The notes under the pieces were generated by a model. That model worked only from the letters and a program-made list of their open reading frames with translations, was not told where the DNA came from and did no database searches. A DNA stretch of 64,000 bases, from NCBI RefSeq assembly GCF_000767055.1, contig NZ_CP006764.1, forward strand, positions 2,542,001 to 2,606,000, given 5' to 3'. Made by a program: the position numbers and the translations under genes. Numbering within the stretch: the stretch's first letter is position 1; every line of letters begins with the position of its first letter. Below are positions 30,180-39,176 of this stretch, piece by piece. Source of the stretch: Corynebacterium doosanense CAU 212 = DSM 45436. Lineage in GTDB: Bacteria; Actinomycetota; Actinomycetes; Mycobacteriales; Mycobacteriaceae.

Positions 30180-30240
30180 GAAGACCCCCTTGCGGGGCCG
30201 CCTGTGAAAGCAGCGCGGTCTCGTCCGGGGGTCTCGTTGT
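30180..30240 (+). terminator. sodA terminator region
   Basis: AGACCCCC (from about 30181) can pair with GGGGGTCT (about 30225-30232), with a nested CCCC-TTGC-GGGG hairpin, followed by a T-rich stretch. The structure is imperfect. Confidence 0.5.
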
Positions 30241-30279
30241 TTTCCGGCCGGCCGGATCGTGCAGGAAGATGGAGTGATG

Positions 30280-31464
30280 ATGAGCACCAGACCCGAGGGC
30301 CTGCACAGGGGCGACCCTGCCTATCGACGCGCCTCGCTCGCCATGCTTGCCGCGGGCCTGGCCACCTTCGCCACGCTCTACGCCACCCAGGCCCTGCTGC
30401 CCATCTTCACCGATGACCTGCACATCTCCCCGGCCACCGCCGCCCTGACCGTCTCCGCGGCGACGGGTGCGCTCGCCCTGTGCATCGTGCCCGTGTCCAT
30501 CCTCTCTGAGCGGGCCGGGCGCGGCCCCGTCCTCATCGGCAGCGCCTTGGCGGCCACGCTCATCGGCCTTGCCCTGCCCTTCGCCCCGGACGCCCACTGG
30601 CTCATCGCGCTGCGCCTGCTCCAGGGCGTGGCCGTGGCCGGGGTGCCCGCCGTGGCCATGACCTGGCTTGCCGAGGAGCTGCACGAGAACGACCTCGGAC
30701 AGGCTATGGGGCTCTACGTCGCGGGCACCACGGTCGGCGGCCTGCTCGGCCGCCTCGTTCCCGCCGGCCTCCTGGAGCTGACCACCTGGCGCCCCGCACT
30801 GTTTGTCATCTCTGCCGCGGCGCTGGTGGGGGCCGTGGCCATGGCGCTCCTCCTACCCCGGCAGCGGCGCTTCGAGCCCAAACACATCAGCCTGGCCAGC
30901 GAGTTCCGCGCCGTGGTGGCGCACTGGAGCAACCCGCATCTGGCTGGTCTGTTTGTCATCGCCTTCGTGGGCATGGGTGTGTTTGTCTCGGTCTACAACT
31001 TCGTGGGTTTCCGGATGATCGACACCTTCGGGCTCTCTCCGGGGCTGGTCGGCCTCGTGTTTGTCATGTACCTGTCGGGCACGTGGTCCTCGGCGCGCGC
31101 GGGGGCGCTCGCCGAGCGTTTCGGGCGGGGCCGCATCATGCTGACCGGCGCGACCCTGATGCTCGCCGGGCTGTGCGCCATCGCTGCGCCGTCGTTATGG
31201 CTGGCGCTGCCCGGCCTGCTGGTATTCACCGCGTCGTTCTTCGCCATGCACTCCACGGCGTCGGGGTGGATCGGGGTGATCGCCACCCGGGACCGTGCGG
31301 AGGCCTCGAGCATGTACCTGCTCTGTTATTACCTGGGGTCCTCGGTGCTCGGCGCCCTCGCCGGCCTGGTCTTCGCGGCGACGAGTTGGCCGGGGTTCAT
31401 CGCCGTCGCGGCGGGCGTACTGCTGGTCGCCGTGGCTATCGCGGCGGCCCTGAACCGGAGTTAA
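30280..31464 (+). CDS. MFS transporter, drug:H+ antiporter-like
   Basis: A 394-aa major facilitator with about 12 helices. The motif A-like loop between helices 2 and 3 reads SILSERAGRGPV, and helix 5 contains AGTTVGGLLGR. This resembles the YnfM/AraJ-type or Bcr-like exporters; the substrate is not evident. ATG 30277 and 30280 are both possible, and I use 30280 for spacing from GGAG. The mean hydrophobicity is typical of the family. It is followed by the cupredoxin membrane protein with its own leaderless promoter. Confidence 0.85.
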   Translation: MSTRPEGLHRGDPAYRRASLAMLAAGLATFATLYATQALLPIFTDDLHISPATAALTVSAATGALALCIVPVSILSERAGRGPVLIGSALAATLIGLALPFAPDAHWLIALRLLQGVAVAGVPAVAMTWLAEELHENDLGQAMGLYVAGTTVGGLLGRLVPAGLLELTTWRPALFVISAAALVGAVAMALLLPRQRRFEPKHISLASEFRAVVAHWSNPHLAGLFVIAFVGMGVFVSVYNFVGFRMIDTFGLSPGLVGLVFVMYLSGTWSSARAGALAERFGRGRIMLTGATLMLAGLCAIAAPSLWLALPGLLVFTASFFAMHSTASGWIGVIATRDRAEASSMYLLCYYLGSSVLGALAGLVFAATSWPGFIAVAAGVLLVAVAIAAALNRS

Positions 31465-31509
31465 TACCCACGGTTATACCCGGTTTTATCGGGGAGTAAT
31501 CTTCCGGTC

Positions 31510-33186
31510 ATGGGATCTCCGCAGCTGCCCACCCGGGAGTGGTCAAAAAAGTCCTGGCACCGTCGGGCCTCGAAGCCCGTGACCGTGTGGATGATGCTCT
31601 TCCTCGTCGCCGGCCTGACCCACGTGCTCATCCCGAACTACCGCTGGGTGCTCATCCACATCTTCACCCTCGGCGTGCTCACCAACTCCATTGTCCTGTG
31701 GTCGCAGCACCTCACGGAGAAGTTCCTGCAGCAGAAACTCCCCGAGACCGCCCGCCCCTGGCAGCTGCGCCGGATGATGATCCTCCAGGCGGGCATCGTG
31801 CTCATCATTGCCGGCCAGTGGACCGCCGGGATCCTTCCCGGGCACTGGATCCTCACCCAGGTCGGCGCGACGATCGTCGCCGGGATCCTCCTCTGGCACG
31901 CGGCCGTCCTGGGTGGGCAGTGGTGGCGCGCCCCACGGGCCAAGGCCTTCCGCCCCGCCGTGGCGGGTTACGTCGGCGCGAGCCTGGCGCTCCCCGTCGG
32001 CGCGCTGTTCGGCGCGGCCCTGGCCACGGAGCTTCCCGGCGACTGGCAGGACCGCGTCCGCGGGGCGCACGTGATCGTCAACCTCGGCGGTTTCGTCGGC
32101 CTCGCCGCCGCGTCCTCGCTCACGGTGCTCTTCCCCGCGATCTGGCGCACCTCCGGCCTGCGCAATCACGCCACTCCCATGCTCACGCTCATCGCGGCGG
32201 GTGTCCTCACGGCCACCACGGGGATGCTTCTCGACGCCCGCCCAGCCGTCTCCACCGGCCTACTCATCGTCGTCGCCGGGTGGATCGTGGGGCTGCAGGG
32301 GTGGATCGCCAACACGATCACCGTGCTGCGTGATCCCCGCGACCGGGTCACGTACCCGCCGGTGTCCATCCTCATGGCGGTGTTGTGGCTGGTGGGAACG
32401 TTGTCCTTCTACGGCGTGCGCATCCAGCTCAGCGACGCCCCCGCCCACGACGTTCCCCTGCCCACCACGGCCCTGCTCGTCGGGTTCGCAGCCCAGCTGC
32501 TCATCGGCGTGATGAGTTACCTGCTGCCCACCACGATGGGCGGCGGCCCGTCCGCGGTCCGCGCCGGCCTGCGGGAGATGAACCGGGTCGGCCTGTTCCG
32601 GCTCACGCTCATCAACCTGGGCCTGGCCGTGTGGCTGGCGTCCGGCAACTCGTGGATCCGGGTGGTCATGTCGATGCTGTGCCTGGGCTCGCTCGCCGTC
32701 TTTGTGCTCCTGCTCGTCCGCTCGGTGCGGGCCCAGCGCCGGGTGCTCATGAAGGAAGCCGAGGGGCCGGTGGTGGATCCCGGCGCGCGCCCGGCCTGGA
32801 ACCAGGTCACCGCCGGCATGGCGGTTGTCGCGCTGATCCTCTCCCTCTTCGGCGGCCTCAACGGGTCCCAGGGGGCCACCCCGGCCACTACCCAGGCCAC
32901 CGGAGCGGAGAGTGTCACCGAGGTCGAGGTGACCACCCGCGGCATGACCTTCGTCCCCGACCGCATCGAGGTGCCGGAGGGCGATCAGCTCACCGTCACC
33001 TTCACCAACACGGACTCCATGGACCACGAGCTGAAATTCGCCAACGGCGTGCAGTCCGGCCGCCTCGGCGAGGGGGAGAGTGTGGAGCTGGACCTGGGTG
33101 TGGTCACGACCGACATTCACGGATGGTGCACCATCGCCGGCCACCAGGCACAGGGGATGGTCATCGACATCGTCGTCGTCCCCTAG
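31510..33186 (+). CDS. multi-pass membrane protein with C-terminal cupredoxin domain
   Basis: A 558-aa protein with about 12 hydrophobic helices and a C-terminal blue-copper domain (about residues 475-558). The membrane part has HIFTLGVLTNSIVLWSQH, resembling NnrS/heme-copper-like proteins. The cupredoxin copper ligands appear as MDHELKF (His), GWCTIAGHQAQGM (Cys, His, Met). Related corynebacterial proteins are often annotated copper oxidases and carry a nitrite-reductase-like domain; this one lacks that domain. TAATCT lies 7 nt before ATG 31510. Its stop shares CTAG with the convergent MFS gene. A role in copper or nitric-oxide handling is inferred. Confidence 0.78.
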   Translation: MGSPQLPTREWSKKSWHRRASKPVTVWMMLFLVAGLTHVLIPNYRWVLIHIFTLGVLTNSIVLWSQHLTEKFLQQKLPETARPWQLRRMMILQAGIVLIIAGQWTAGILPGHWILTQVGATIVAGILLWHAAVLGGQWWRAPRAKAFRPAVAGYVGASLALPVGALFGAALATELPGDWQDRVRGAHVIVNLGGFVGLAAASSLTVLFPAIWRTSGLRNHATPMLTLIAAGVLTATTGMLLDARPAVSTGLLIVVAGWIVGLQGWIANTITVLRDPRDRVTYPPVSILMAVLWLVGTLSFYGVRIQLSDAPAHDVPLPTTALLVGFAAQLLIGVMSYLLPTTMGGGPSAVRAGLREMNRVGLFRLTLINLGLAVWLASGNSWIRVVMSMLCLGSLAVFVLLLVRSVRAQRRVLMKEAEGPVVDPGARPAWNQVTAGMAVVALILSLFGGLNGSQGATPATTQATGAESVTEVEVTTRGMTFVPDRIEVPEGDQLTVTFTNTDSMDHELKFANGVQSGRLGEGESVELDLGVVTTDIHGWCTIAGHQAQGMVIDIVVVP

Positions 33187-34421
33187 CTGTACTGATTATC
33201 GGTGACGTCGGGTGTGCGCAGTTGTCCCAGGGCTGCCAGCGTGGCGGCCGTGGCAAGGGGGAGCAGCGCCGCGCCGAGGAACAGGGTCGTGGGCGCCATG
33301 TGTCGGCTCAGGATGCCGGTCAGCGCGATGGACAGGGGCATGAACGCGATCGAGATGAAGAAGTCCAGGCTCGCGATCCTGCCGAGCATGGCCGCGGGCA
33401 CGTGCTCCTGGAGGACCGTCCCCCAGATCACCATTCCTATGCCGATCAGTGCTCCGTACAGGGCCAGGCCGGCTCCGATGAGCCACGGGTCGGCGGTAAA
33501 GGCGGGGGCGGCCAGAGGCAGGCACCCCACGGTCCACGCGCCGACCATGGCTGGCAGGAACCGTCGAGGAGTGTGCCACGACCCGGCGACCAGGGAGCCG
33601 ACCAGGCCACCGACGCCGAGCGCGGCGAGAACGGCTCCGTACAGCGCGGCACCGTCGGCATGGGACTCGCGCATGAGGGTGGGCAGAAGCACCTCCAGCG
33701 GCCCGGTCACGCCGAGGCCCATGAGGGCGGCGAAGATGACGCTGGAGCGGATCCATCGGGTGCGGGCCGCGTAGGCCAGGCCGTCACGTAGGTCGCGCAA
33801 AGGAGACGGGTCGGGCTGTCCCGCGGGTTCGTCGGGGACGGTCGGTGCGGGTAGGCGAAGCGCGGCGAGGAAGGCGACCGCCAGGGCACCCGCGATGACA
33901 AAACCTCCTGCCGGGGGAAGTGCCGCGCCGATGACCGCCCCGACGACGGCAGGCGCAAGCGCCTGACCGATTAGGGGCCGGGTGGCGCCTTCCAACCCGT
34001 TGACGGCCATCAGGTCGTCGGCCGGCACGACGAGCGGGACCAGCGCGGTGTAGGCCGGGAAGAAGAAGGCCGTGGTGGTGCCGATGACGAAGGCGGACAG
34101 CCCGAGCATCCAGAAGGTGACCGTTCCGGCGGCTGCGAGTCCCGCGGTGAGCGTTGCGACGAGGGTGTTCAGGCCGAGGACGCTGAGCAGGATCTTCTTC
34201 TTGGGGAACCGGTCTGCGATGACGCCCGCGGGGAGGGAGCCGGCCAGCAGACCGATGCCACTCCACGCCACTACCGACGACAGCGAAGCGGCTGTAGCGC
34301 CGAGGTCAAGGGTCTGCATGGCGAGGTACAGGGCCCATGCGCCCTGGGCGAAGATGGTCAGGGTCATGGCCGCGAAGAGCGGCCGGTACGCGGGGCTGGC
34401 GAGCGGTCGAAGGGGGTTCAT
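33183..34421 (-). CDS. MFS efflux transporter, DHA3/Mef-like
   Basis: A 412-aa major facilitator with about 12 helices (first helix [20 protein letters not shown]). The motif A loop reads [14 protein letters not shown]. The overall type is the DHA3/EntS-like group that contains the Mef macrolide pumps. Its ATG overlaps the ABC-F stop by 4 nt, so the two are translationally coupled; pairing of an MFS pump with an ABC-F protein is the same logic as mef-msr(D) operons. The substrate is inferred from that context only. The stop shares CTAG with the convergent cupredoxin gene. Confidence 0.85.
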   Translation of the reverse strand: MNPLRPLASPAYRPLFAAMTLTIFAQGAWALYLAMQTLDLGATAASLSSVVAWSGIGLLAGSLPAGVIADRFPKKKILLSVLGLNTLVATLTAGLAAAGTVTFWMLGLSAFVIGTTTAFFFPAYTALVPLVVPADDLMAVNGLEGATRPLIGQALAPAVVGAVIGAALPPAGGFVIAGALAVAFLAALRLPAPTVPDEPAGQPDPSPLRDLRDGLAYAARTRWIRSSVIFAALMGLGVTGPLEVLLPTLMRESHADGAALYGAVLAALGVGGLVGSLVAGSWHTPRRFLPAMVGAWTVGCLPLAAPAFTADPWLIGAGLALYGALIGIGMVIWGTVLQEHVPAAMLGRIASLDFFISIAFMPLSIALTGILSRHMAPTTLFLGAALLPLATAATLAALGQLRTPDVTDNQYS

Positions 34422-36067
34422 GACGGGTCCTCGGGGGTCAGGGCCAGGTGTGGCCAGTCGGAGAGGTCGGCGAGCATCTGGCGGTCATGTGTCACAATGA
34501 CCACGGCGCAGGCAGTGCGCCTCAGCTCGGTGGTGAGGTCCTCGACGAGGCTTGCCGAGAGGTGGTTGGTGGGTTCGTCGAGCAGCAGGAGATCGGGCTC
34601 TTCAGCCAGACACATGGCCAGGTGGAGTCGCCGCTGCTGCCCCTGGGACATGCGTGTGACGGGAGTGCCTGCAGCCTGGGCGTCGAGCAACCCGAAGGAG
34701 GAGAGCGTCGGCGCGTGGCCACGCCTGCCCATCCGCGCCAGATGCTCCTCGTAGGCGCGGTGACCGGGGTGGTCGTCGTTCCAGACTGGTGCTTCCTGGC
34801 TCAGAATCGAGATCCGCGATCGTCGACCGACGCGCACGTGTCCACTGCTGGGGGCAAGGCGGCCAGCGAGCACGGACAGGAGGGTTGATTTGCCTGCGCC
34901 GTTCGGGCCGGTGACCAGGAGTCGATCGCCACCGCCGATGGTCACCGAGACGGGGGTGATCAACCGCCCTTCCACGACGAGGTCAGTGACGTCGAGGATC
35001 GGCTCTCCCCTCCGAGTGTCCGACGGCGGCCACACGTGTCGCAGTGGGGGCTGCGGCACGGTGATCTCGTGTCGATCCAGGTCATCGACGCGGCGGTTGA
35101 GAGCCTGGACGGCACCGGCGGCGCGGGTGGCACGTTGGTGCTTGCCCGTGCCCTTGTCCGGACGCCAACCCGTCTGTAGCCGCGAGCGAGCCTCGACGAC
35201 AGCCCGCTGCAGCTCCTCGTGGTGGGCGATCTGGTCGGCGTGGCCCTGCTCCCACCGCGCCCGTTCCCGCCGACGCCCCTCGATCCAGCCCTCGTAGCCC
35301 CCCGCATACAGGCGGGGCAGTCCATCCCGGGTCGGGTCCAGATCGAGGAAGGTCGTGGCGACGTCCCGCAGGAGCGCGCGGTCGTGGCTGACCAGCACCA
35401 GCAACCCGGCATGGTCGAGGAGTCGCTGCGTCAGGAACGTCAGGCCCCCCGCGTCAAGATGGTTGGTCGGCTCGTCCAGGAGCAGCATGTCCGGGGCCGA
35501 CCCGAGCGCGACCGCGAGGCGCACCCGATACCTCTGCCCCACGGACAGGGTCGCCAGGGGCCGGCCCCGGTCGCTGCAAGCGTCGAGCCCGGCGAGGGCG
35601 ATGTCGACACGACGCTCCGCATCCCAGGCATCCAGGGCTGTGGCCGTCTCGAGGGCGTGTGTGTACGCATCGGATGCGTCCACGCCCTGGGCCATGGCCT
35701 GGGCGGCAGCGTCGAGCGCGCCCAGCGCGGCGGTCGCTGGAGCGGTGGCTTCGGCGATGAGATCACCGACGGTGCGGTCTTCGTTCGTGGCCATGTCCTG
35801 CTTCACCAGAGCGAGCGACCCCACCCGGGTGACGTCCCCGGACTCCGGTGCACGCACTCCGGCCAGAATGTGCAGCAAGGTTGTCTTTCCCCGGCCGTTT
35901 TCCCCGACGATGGCCAGACGGTCTCCCCGCGAGACGGTGATGTCCAAACCGGACAGCAGGGGTTCACCGCCCGGAGCAACGTGGATTCCCTCAGCTCGGA
36001 GGTGGGCGGCAGGCCCCGCAGGTGTTCCGGTCCATACGCACGACTGCGCAGATGGTGAAATTAGCAT
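34418..36067 (-). CDS. ABC-F ribosome-protection protein, actinobacterial antibiotic-resistance type
   Basis: A 549-aa protein with two ATP-binding domains in one chain and no membrane segment, the ABC-F layout. Domain 1 has [20 protein letters not shown] and [11 protein letters not shown]; domain 2 has [21 protein letters not shown] and [12 protein letters not shown]. The Arg-rich interdomain linker (about residues 265-345) is the part that enters the ribosome in resistance ABC-Fs. The sequence resembles TlrC/CarA/OleB of macrolide producers as I recall them. Known members displace macrolides, lincosamides or similar drugs from the 50S. A leader ORF and RNA structure precede it. The drug class is inferred. 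Confidence 0.88.
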   Translation of the reverse strand: MLISPSAQSCVWTGTPAGPAAHLRAEGIHVAPGGEPLLSGLDITVSRGDRLAIVGENGRGKTTLLHILAGVRAPESGDVTRVGSLALVKQDMATNEDRTVGDLIAEATAPATAALGALDAAAQAMAQGVDASDAYTHALETATALDAWDAERRVDIALAGLDACSDRGRPLATLSVGQRYRVRLAVALGSAPDMLLLDEPTNHLDAGGLTFLTQRLLDHAGLLVLVSHDRALLRDVATTFLDLDPTRDGLPRLYAGGYEGWIEGRRRERARWEQGHADQIAHHEELQRAVVEARSRLQTGWRPDKGTGKHQRATRAAGAVQALNRRVDDLDRHEITVPQPPLRHVWPPSDTRRGEPILDVTDLVVEGRLITPVSVTIGGGDRLLVTGPNGAGKSTLLSVLAGRLAPSSGHVRVGRRSRISILSQEAPVWNDDHPGHRAYEEHLARMGRRGHAPTLSSFGLLDAQAAGTPVTRMSQGQQRRLHLAMCLAEEPDLLLLDEPTNHLSASLVEDLTTELRRTACAVVIVTHDRQMLADLSDWPHLALTPEDPS

Positions 36068-36166
36068 GGTGTTCTCTCAGCTCGTCATGGAGCCGGGCAT
36101 GACAAAATGGCCGCCCGGCATGGCACCAGGACGGCGAGCGAGAAATCAGAAGGGGTCCCGCCGCCG
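36068..36166 (-). promoter_or_regulatory. structured leader of the ABC-F gene (attenuator)
   Basis: On the minus-strand RNA, GACGGCG (36168-36162) can pair with CGCCGTC (36136-36130), and GCCGGGC (36119-36113) with GCCCGGC (36098-36092). The segment AGCTGAGAGAAC (36082-36071), which holds the purine-rich ribosome-binding site, is complementary to GTTCTCTGAAGCT (36195-36183) inside the leader ORF: 7 contiguous pairs plus 4 more after a small internal loop. In the absence of a stalled ribosome the ABC-F start would be sequestered. Confidence 0.75.
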
Positions 36167-36211
36167 TCAGCGGGCGGAACGCAGCTTCAGAGAACCAACA
36201 CCAATAAACAT
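36167..36211 (-). CDS. 14-residue leader peptide upstream of ABC-F gene
   Basis: A short reading frame, MFIGVGSLKLRSAR, lies about 100 nt before the ABC-F start. TAGTGT sits exactly 7 nt before its ATG, so it would be translated from a leaderless mRNA at +1. K9-L10-R11 is a +X+ motif, known in other leader peptides to cause macrolide-dependent ribosome stalling. A ribosome stalled with L10 in the P site would cover the segment that pairs with the ABC-F ribosome-binding site. Translation of the peptide itself is not shown by the sequence. Confidence 0.72.
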   Translation of the reverse strand: MFIGVGSLKLRSAR

Positions 36212-36218
36212 GGCAAAG

Positions 36219-36248
36219 ACACTACCCAGGCCCCAAAATGCACGTCAA
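36219..36248 (-). promoter_or_regulatory. promoter of leader peptide / ABC-F / MFS operon
   Basis: TTGACG (36248-36243) and TAGTGT (36224-36219) are separated by 18 nt, a near-consensus housekeeping promoter. The predicted start of transcription is the A of the leader-peptide ATG at 36211. Confidence 0.75.
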
Positions 36249-36249
36249 C

Positions 36250-37869
36250 CTAGCTGATGGGTTGGACGCCCGGGGCGCCGTCGCGAAGCCATCCGCGCAC
36301 CGCCGCCGTGGCACGGGTGTCGTCCTCGTTGTACCGCAGCAGCGCCTCCCGCGCGGCCAGCGCCTCCGGCCCGGTGGCCACGGCGGTGCGCCGGGCACCG
36401 ACCGAGGCCTCGCCGTCGAAGTCCCCGTCCGCCCACGCGTACCCGGCTTCCCGGGCGACGATCTTCAGTCCCGTTCCCTCGGTGCCGGCCAACTGGGACC
36501 GGACGTGCGCGAACACGTCGACCCAGTCGCCGGAGGTGATGAACTCCTGAACCTCCGCCTCGGAGGGGACCCCGCGATGTTTCCCGTGGAATCGCCGCGC
36601 GGACTGGCGCAGCCAGTGGTTCTCTCCGTGCGCGCTGTAGCAGTAGGCCGCGAAGCTCTGCCCGCTCTGGTGTGCGGCGCGGCGGCGCTGCATGAGCCAG
36701 GACCAGAACTCGGCGAAGTTGGCGGCCTCCTCCGCGCCGCCCAGGGGTGCCCAGGTGGCAAACCCGCGGTAGTCGCGGCCGTCGTAGGCACCCCAGAGGT
36801 AGGCCCCCTGGTCCAGGTAGGCCTCCATGTCCACGTCGATCTCCACGTCGGCCCGCGGGCCGGTCACCTCGGGGACGCGGGCGAGGAGGGGAACACCCGC
36901 GCGCCAGGCGGCGGCGAGGGCGCTGGGTTCGCCTAGGCGGGCGTCGATAAGCTCCTGGACCGTCGTGATTCCGCGCTCGCGGTAGGTGCGCGCCTTGTCC
37001 CCGGGCAGCACCAGGCTGATGTCGTCCATCGTCTCCAGCTCGGGCTCGCAGAGTTCCCAGAAGCGGCAGCTGGCGCATTCCTTGAGCCGGCGCGGCTGGT
37101 CCGCCCACCCGGCGCGCAGCGCGTCGTCCAGGGCGGGCTGCAGTCCGGCGGTCTCGGCCACGAACGCGCGGGTCCGGTCCTGGCCGATGACCCCGCCGAG
37201 CCCGGAGTCGAGGCCGAACTCCGCCAGGGCGCGGGAAGCCATGGCGAGGCGGTAGCCGTCCGAGACATGGTGCCGGTGCCGGTAGGGCACGGCCATGGGG
37301 GCGCTCAACGACAGCCGGTTGGTGGCCACCGCCAGCATCGTGGAGCCTTCATCCCTCCGGGCCGCCCGGTGATTGGAGACGGTCACGGGAAGGTACGTCC
37401 CGTCGGCGGTCAGCGCGAGAACATCGACACGCACGCGCCACCCGTCTCCGATGAACACGGCCCCGGTGATGAGGTCCGCGCCCGCCGCGAGCGCCTCCAG
37501 AGTCTCCAGCTCCACGCCGGGCGTGTCGGCCAGGTCGATCCGGGCGAACGGGCGGGCGCCGCGGCCGTCGCCCAGCGCCCGCCGGGTGGGCAGGGCCGCC
37601 TGCACCGCGGCCCGCGCCGCGGCCAGGCGCTCGCGTCGCTCGAGCTCCGCTGGCAGGCGGGGGATTTCGGGATGGGCCAGGCGTTGGGGATAGCGGTATC
37701 GGCAGCCGACGAGATCGGAGGCGGTGACCGTTGCGGTATCTATTGCGTGCCCTACTCTTCTGGCGAATGCTTCGAGACTTGTCCGACGCGCGCGGACGGC
37801 ACGCAGGTAAGGTTGTACCCGAATCTTAGTCAATGCGTGCGTGACCCCGATTCGCTCGGGGTCAGACAC
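36250..37869 (-). CDS. TM0106-family RecB-like nuclease with RNase H-like C-terminal domain
   Basis: A 539-aa protein. The N-terminal half is RecB-nuclease-like and has a Cys cluster (CASCRFWELCEPE, about residues 266-278) that could hold an iron-sulfur site. The C-terminal half has the RNase H-like/DEDD exonuclease pattern: EIDVDMEAY early and RYNEDDTRATAA late. It resembles M. tuberculosis Rv2119 as I recall it. The start is uncertain: the first 45 residues (VQPYLRAVRARRTSLEA) look weakly conserved and a later start is possible. DUF6474 diverges 44 nt away. Confidence 0.8.
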   Translation of the reverse strand: MSDPERIGVTHALTKIRVQPYLRAVRARRTSLEAFARRVGHAIDTATVTASDLVGCRYRYPQRLAHPEIPRLPAELERRERLAAARAAVQAALPTRRALGDGRGARPFARIDLADTPGVELETLEALAAGADLITGAVFIGDGWRVRVDVLALTADGTYLPVTVSNHRAARRDEGSTMLAVATNRLSLSAPMAVPYRHRHHVSDGYRLAMASRALAEFGLDSGLGGVIGQDRTRAFVAETAGLQPALDDALRAGWADQPRRLKECASCRFWELCEPELETMDDISLVLPGDKARTYRERGITTVQELIDARLGEPSALAAAWRAGVPLLARVPEVTGPRADVEIDVDMEAYLDQGAYLWGAYDGRDYRGFATWAPLGGAEEAANFAEFWSWLMQRRRAAHQSGQSFAAYCYSAHGENHWLRQSARRFHGKHRGVPSEAEVQEFITSGDWVDVFAHVRSQLAGTEGTGLKIVAREAGYAWADGDFDGEASVGARRTAVATGPEALAAREALLRYNEDDTRATAAVRGWLRDGAPGVQPIS

Positions 37870-37913
37870 CGCAGCCTACCGAACTCGACCAGCCACGAAA
37901 AAGAGGAACTGAC

Positions 37914-38549
37914 ATGGGTGTTGTCGCCAATCTCACCAAGCGCCGCGCGAAGAGCCGCCAGAACATCAAGGCTGCCCAGGCGAAAGCTCGCGCCGAGGTT
38001 CAGGAGAGCGCCAAGGCACTCGAGCGTCGCGAGAAACTCCTCGCCCGCACGGAGAAGCATCTCATCAAGGAGGAGAAGAAGGGTCTCAAGGCCAAGCGTA
38101 AACACGAACTCGAGCTGGCCAAGACCGAATACAAGAAGCGCAAGGCCGGAAAGTTCAATGCCGGCAATGTGACCCGTTACGTCAACGCCGGCCGCATCGC
38201 CATGCCGGTTCTCCTCCCCCTGATCTACCGCGGGGTGACGCAGCTGCGTGATTCCGCCGCGCAGACCAAGGCGAAGCGAGCGGGTATCTCCCCGGACCAA
38301 CTCGCCCGGTTCTCCGGCCACGGTGCGGATCTCCACGCCCGGATCGAAGGCATCCGTGGCTCCCTCGAGGGAACCAGCCTGGCACCCGGCTTCAAGCGCG
38401 ACGCGGAGACGCGGCTCGACGAGCTCCGCTCCGCGACCGACAATGCGGAGTTCATGACCGCGGATCAGCGCCGTCGCGCACATCACGCCATCAACTCGGA
38501 CATTGATAAGCTCACGGCTGAAATTCAGGAACGGCTTACGCGAGGCTGA
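37914..38549 (+). CDS. DUF6474-type conserved protein
   Basis: A 211-aa protein restricted, to my knowledge, to mycolata. The N-terminal half is a highly charged helix rich in Lys/Arg/Ala/Glu (likely coiled coil, residues 5-90). A short hydrophobic stretch follows (RIAMPVLLPLIYRGV), then a helical C-terminus. A GAGGAA site precedes ATG 37914. Function is unknown. The charge pattern would suit binding to membrane or nucleic acid, but that is a guess. Confidence 0.75.
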   Translation: MGVVANLTKRRAKSRQNIKAAQAKARAEVQESAKALERREKLLARTEKHLIKEEKKGLKAKRKHELELAKTEYKKRKAGKFNAGNVTRYVNAGRIAMPVLLPLIYRGVTQLRDSAAQTKAKRAGISPDQLARFSGHGADLHARIEGIRGSLEGTSLAPGFKRDAETRLDELRSATDNAEFMTADQRRRAHHAINSDIDKLTAEIQERLTRG

Positions 38550-38565
38550 TATGCCCTGCCTATCG

Positions 38566-38605
38566 ACGGCGGCCAGCGCGCCTTCTCGAGTAAACTGGCC
38601 GCCGT
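38566..38605 (+). terminator. hairpin after DUF6474 gene
   Basis: ACGGCGGCCAG (38566-38576) pairs perfectly with CTGGCCGCCGT (38595-38605) around an 18-nt loop. It is followed by TTTGAC, a short T run. Confidence 0.6.
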
Positions 38606-38843
38606 TTGACATTTAAGAGATCAGTAGGAAATTGCATTATCGGTAATGCTTATCGCCTCCCGCCTACCTACATTTAGCTCTCTTGAGATATAGTTTGTGG
38701 GGCGGTAGTGGAACGACGCTATTGGTCGGCTTTGCCGGTCATCCCCACGAATACAATAGTAATATAGATCTCTTACTATCTGCTTTCTGTTGCCGTGCAG
38801 CCAGCCGCCCCACAAGTATCTCCAAGGAAAGCGAATTATCATC
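38606..38843 (+). promoter_or_regulatory. AT-rich upstream region of lsr2
   Basis: This 238-bp stretch is strikingly AT-rich for the window, for example gaaattgcattatcggtaat (38630-38649) and aatagtaatatagatctctt (38755-38774). No convincing gene lies in it. It is the sort of DNA that Lsr2/H-NS-type proteins bind, so autoregulation of lsr2 is likely. AAGGAAAG before ATG is the ribosome-binding site. Confidence 0.55.
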
Positions 38844-39164
38844 ATGGCCCGACGTGAAATCACCCAGTACTACGACGACCTGGACAAGTCCCCCCTCACC
38901 GAGGACGAACTGCGTGTAATTCGATTCAGCCTGGACGGGACCGACTACACCCTCGATCTTTCCGAGCAGAACGCCGACAAGTTCCTCGAGCTTCTCGAGC
39001 CTTACCTCGCCGTCGCCAACACGGCACCGACGGACCGCGCCGCCGCGGCGAACCCGGCGGACATCCGCGCCTGGGCCGCCAAGAACGGCCACCAGGTCGC
39101 CAACCGCGGCAAGATCCCCACCAAGGTGATCGACGCCTTCCGTGCCGCCAACTCCGGGCGTTAA
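38844..39164 (+). CDS. lsr2: Lsr2-family nucleoid-associated protein
   Basis: A 106-aa protein of the Lsr2 family, xenogeneic silencers that coat AT-rich DNA in actinobacteria. The N-terminal oligomerisation domain begins MARREITQYYDDLDKSPL. The C-terminal domain (IRAWAAKNGHQVANRGKIPTKVI) has RGK where M. tuberculosis Lsr2 has the AT-hook-like RGR. A central Ala/Pro/Asp linker separates them. I start at ATG 38844; the 18 upstream residues are out of family. It converges with hrrA, whose stop lies 12 nt away. Confidence 0.93.
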   Translation: MARREITQYYDDLDKSPLTEDELRVIRFSLDGTDYTLDLSEQNADKFLELLEPYLAVANTAPTDRAAAANPADIRAWAAKNGHQVANRGKIPTKVIDAFRAANSGR

Positions 39165-39176
39165 ACCGAGGGTGTC

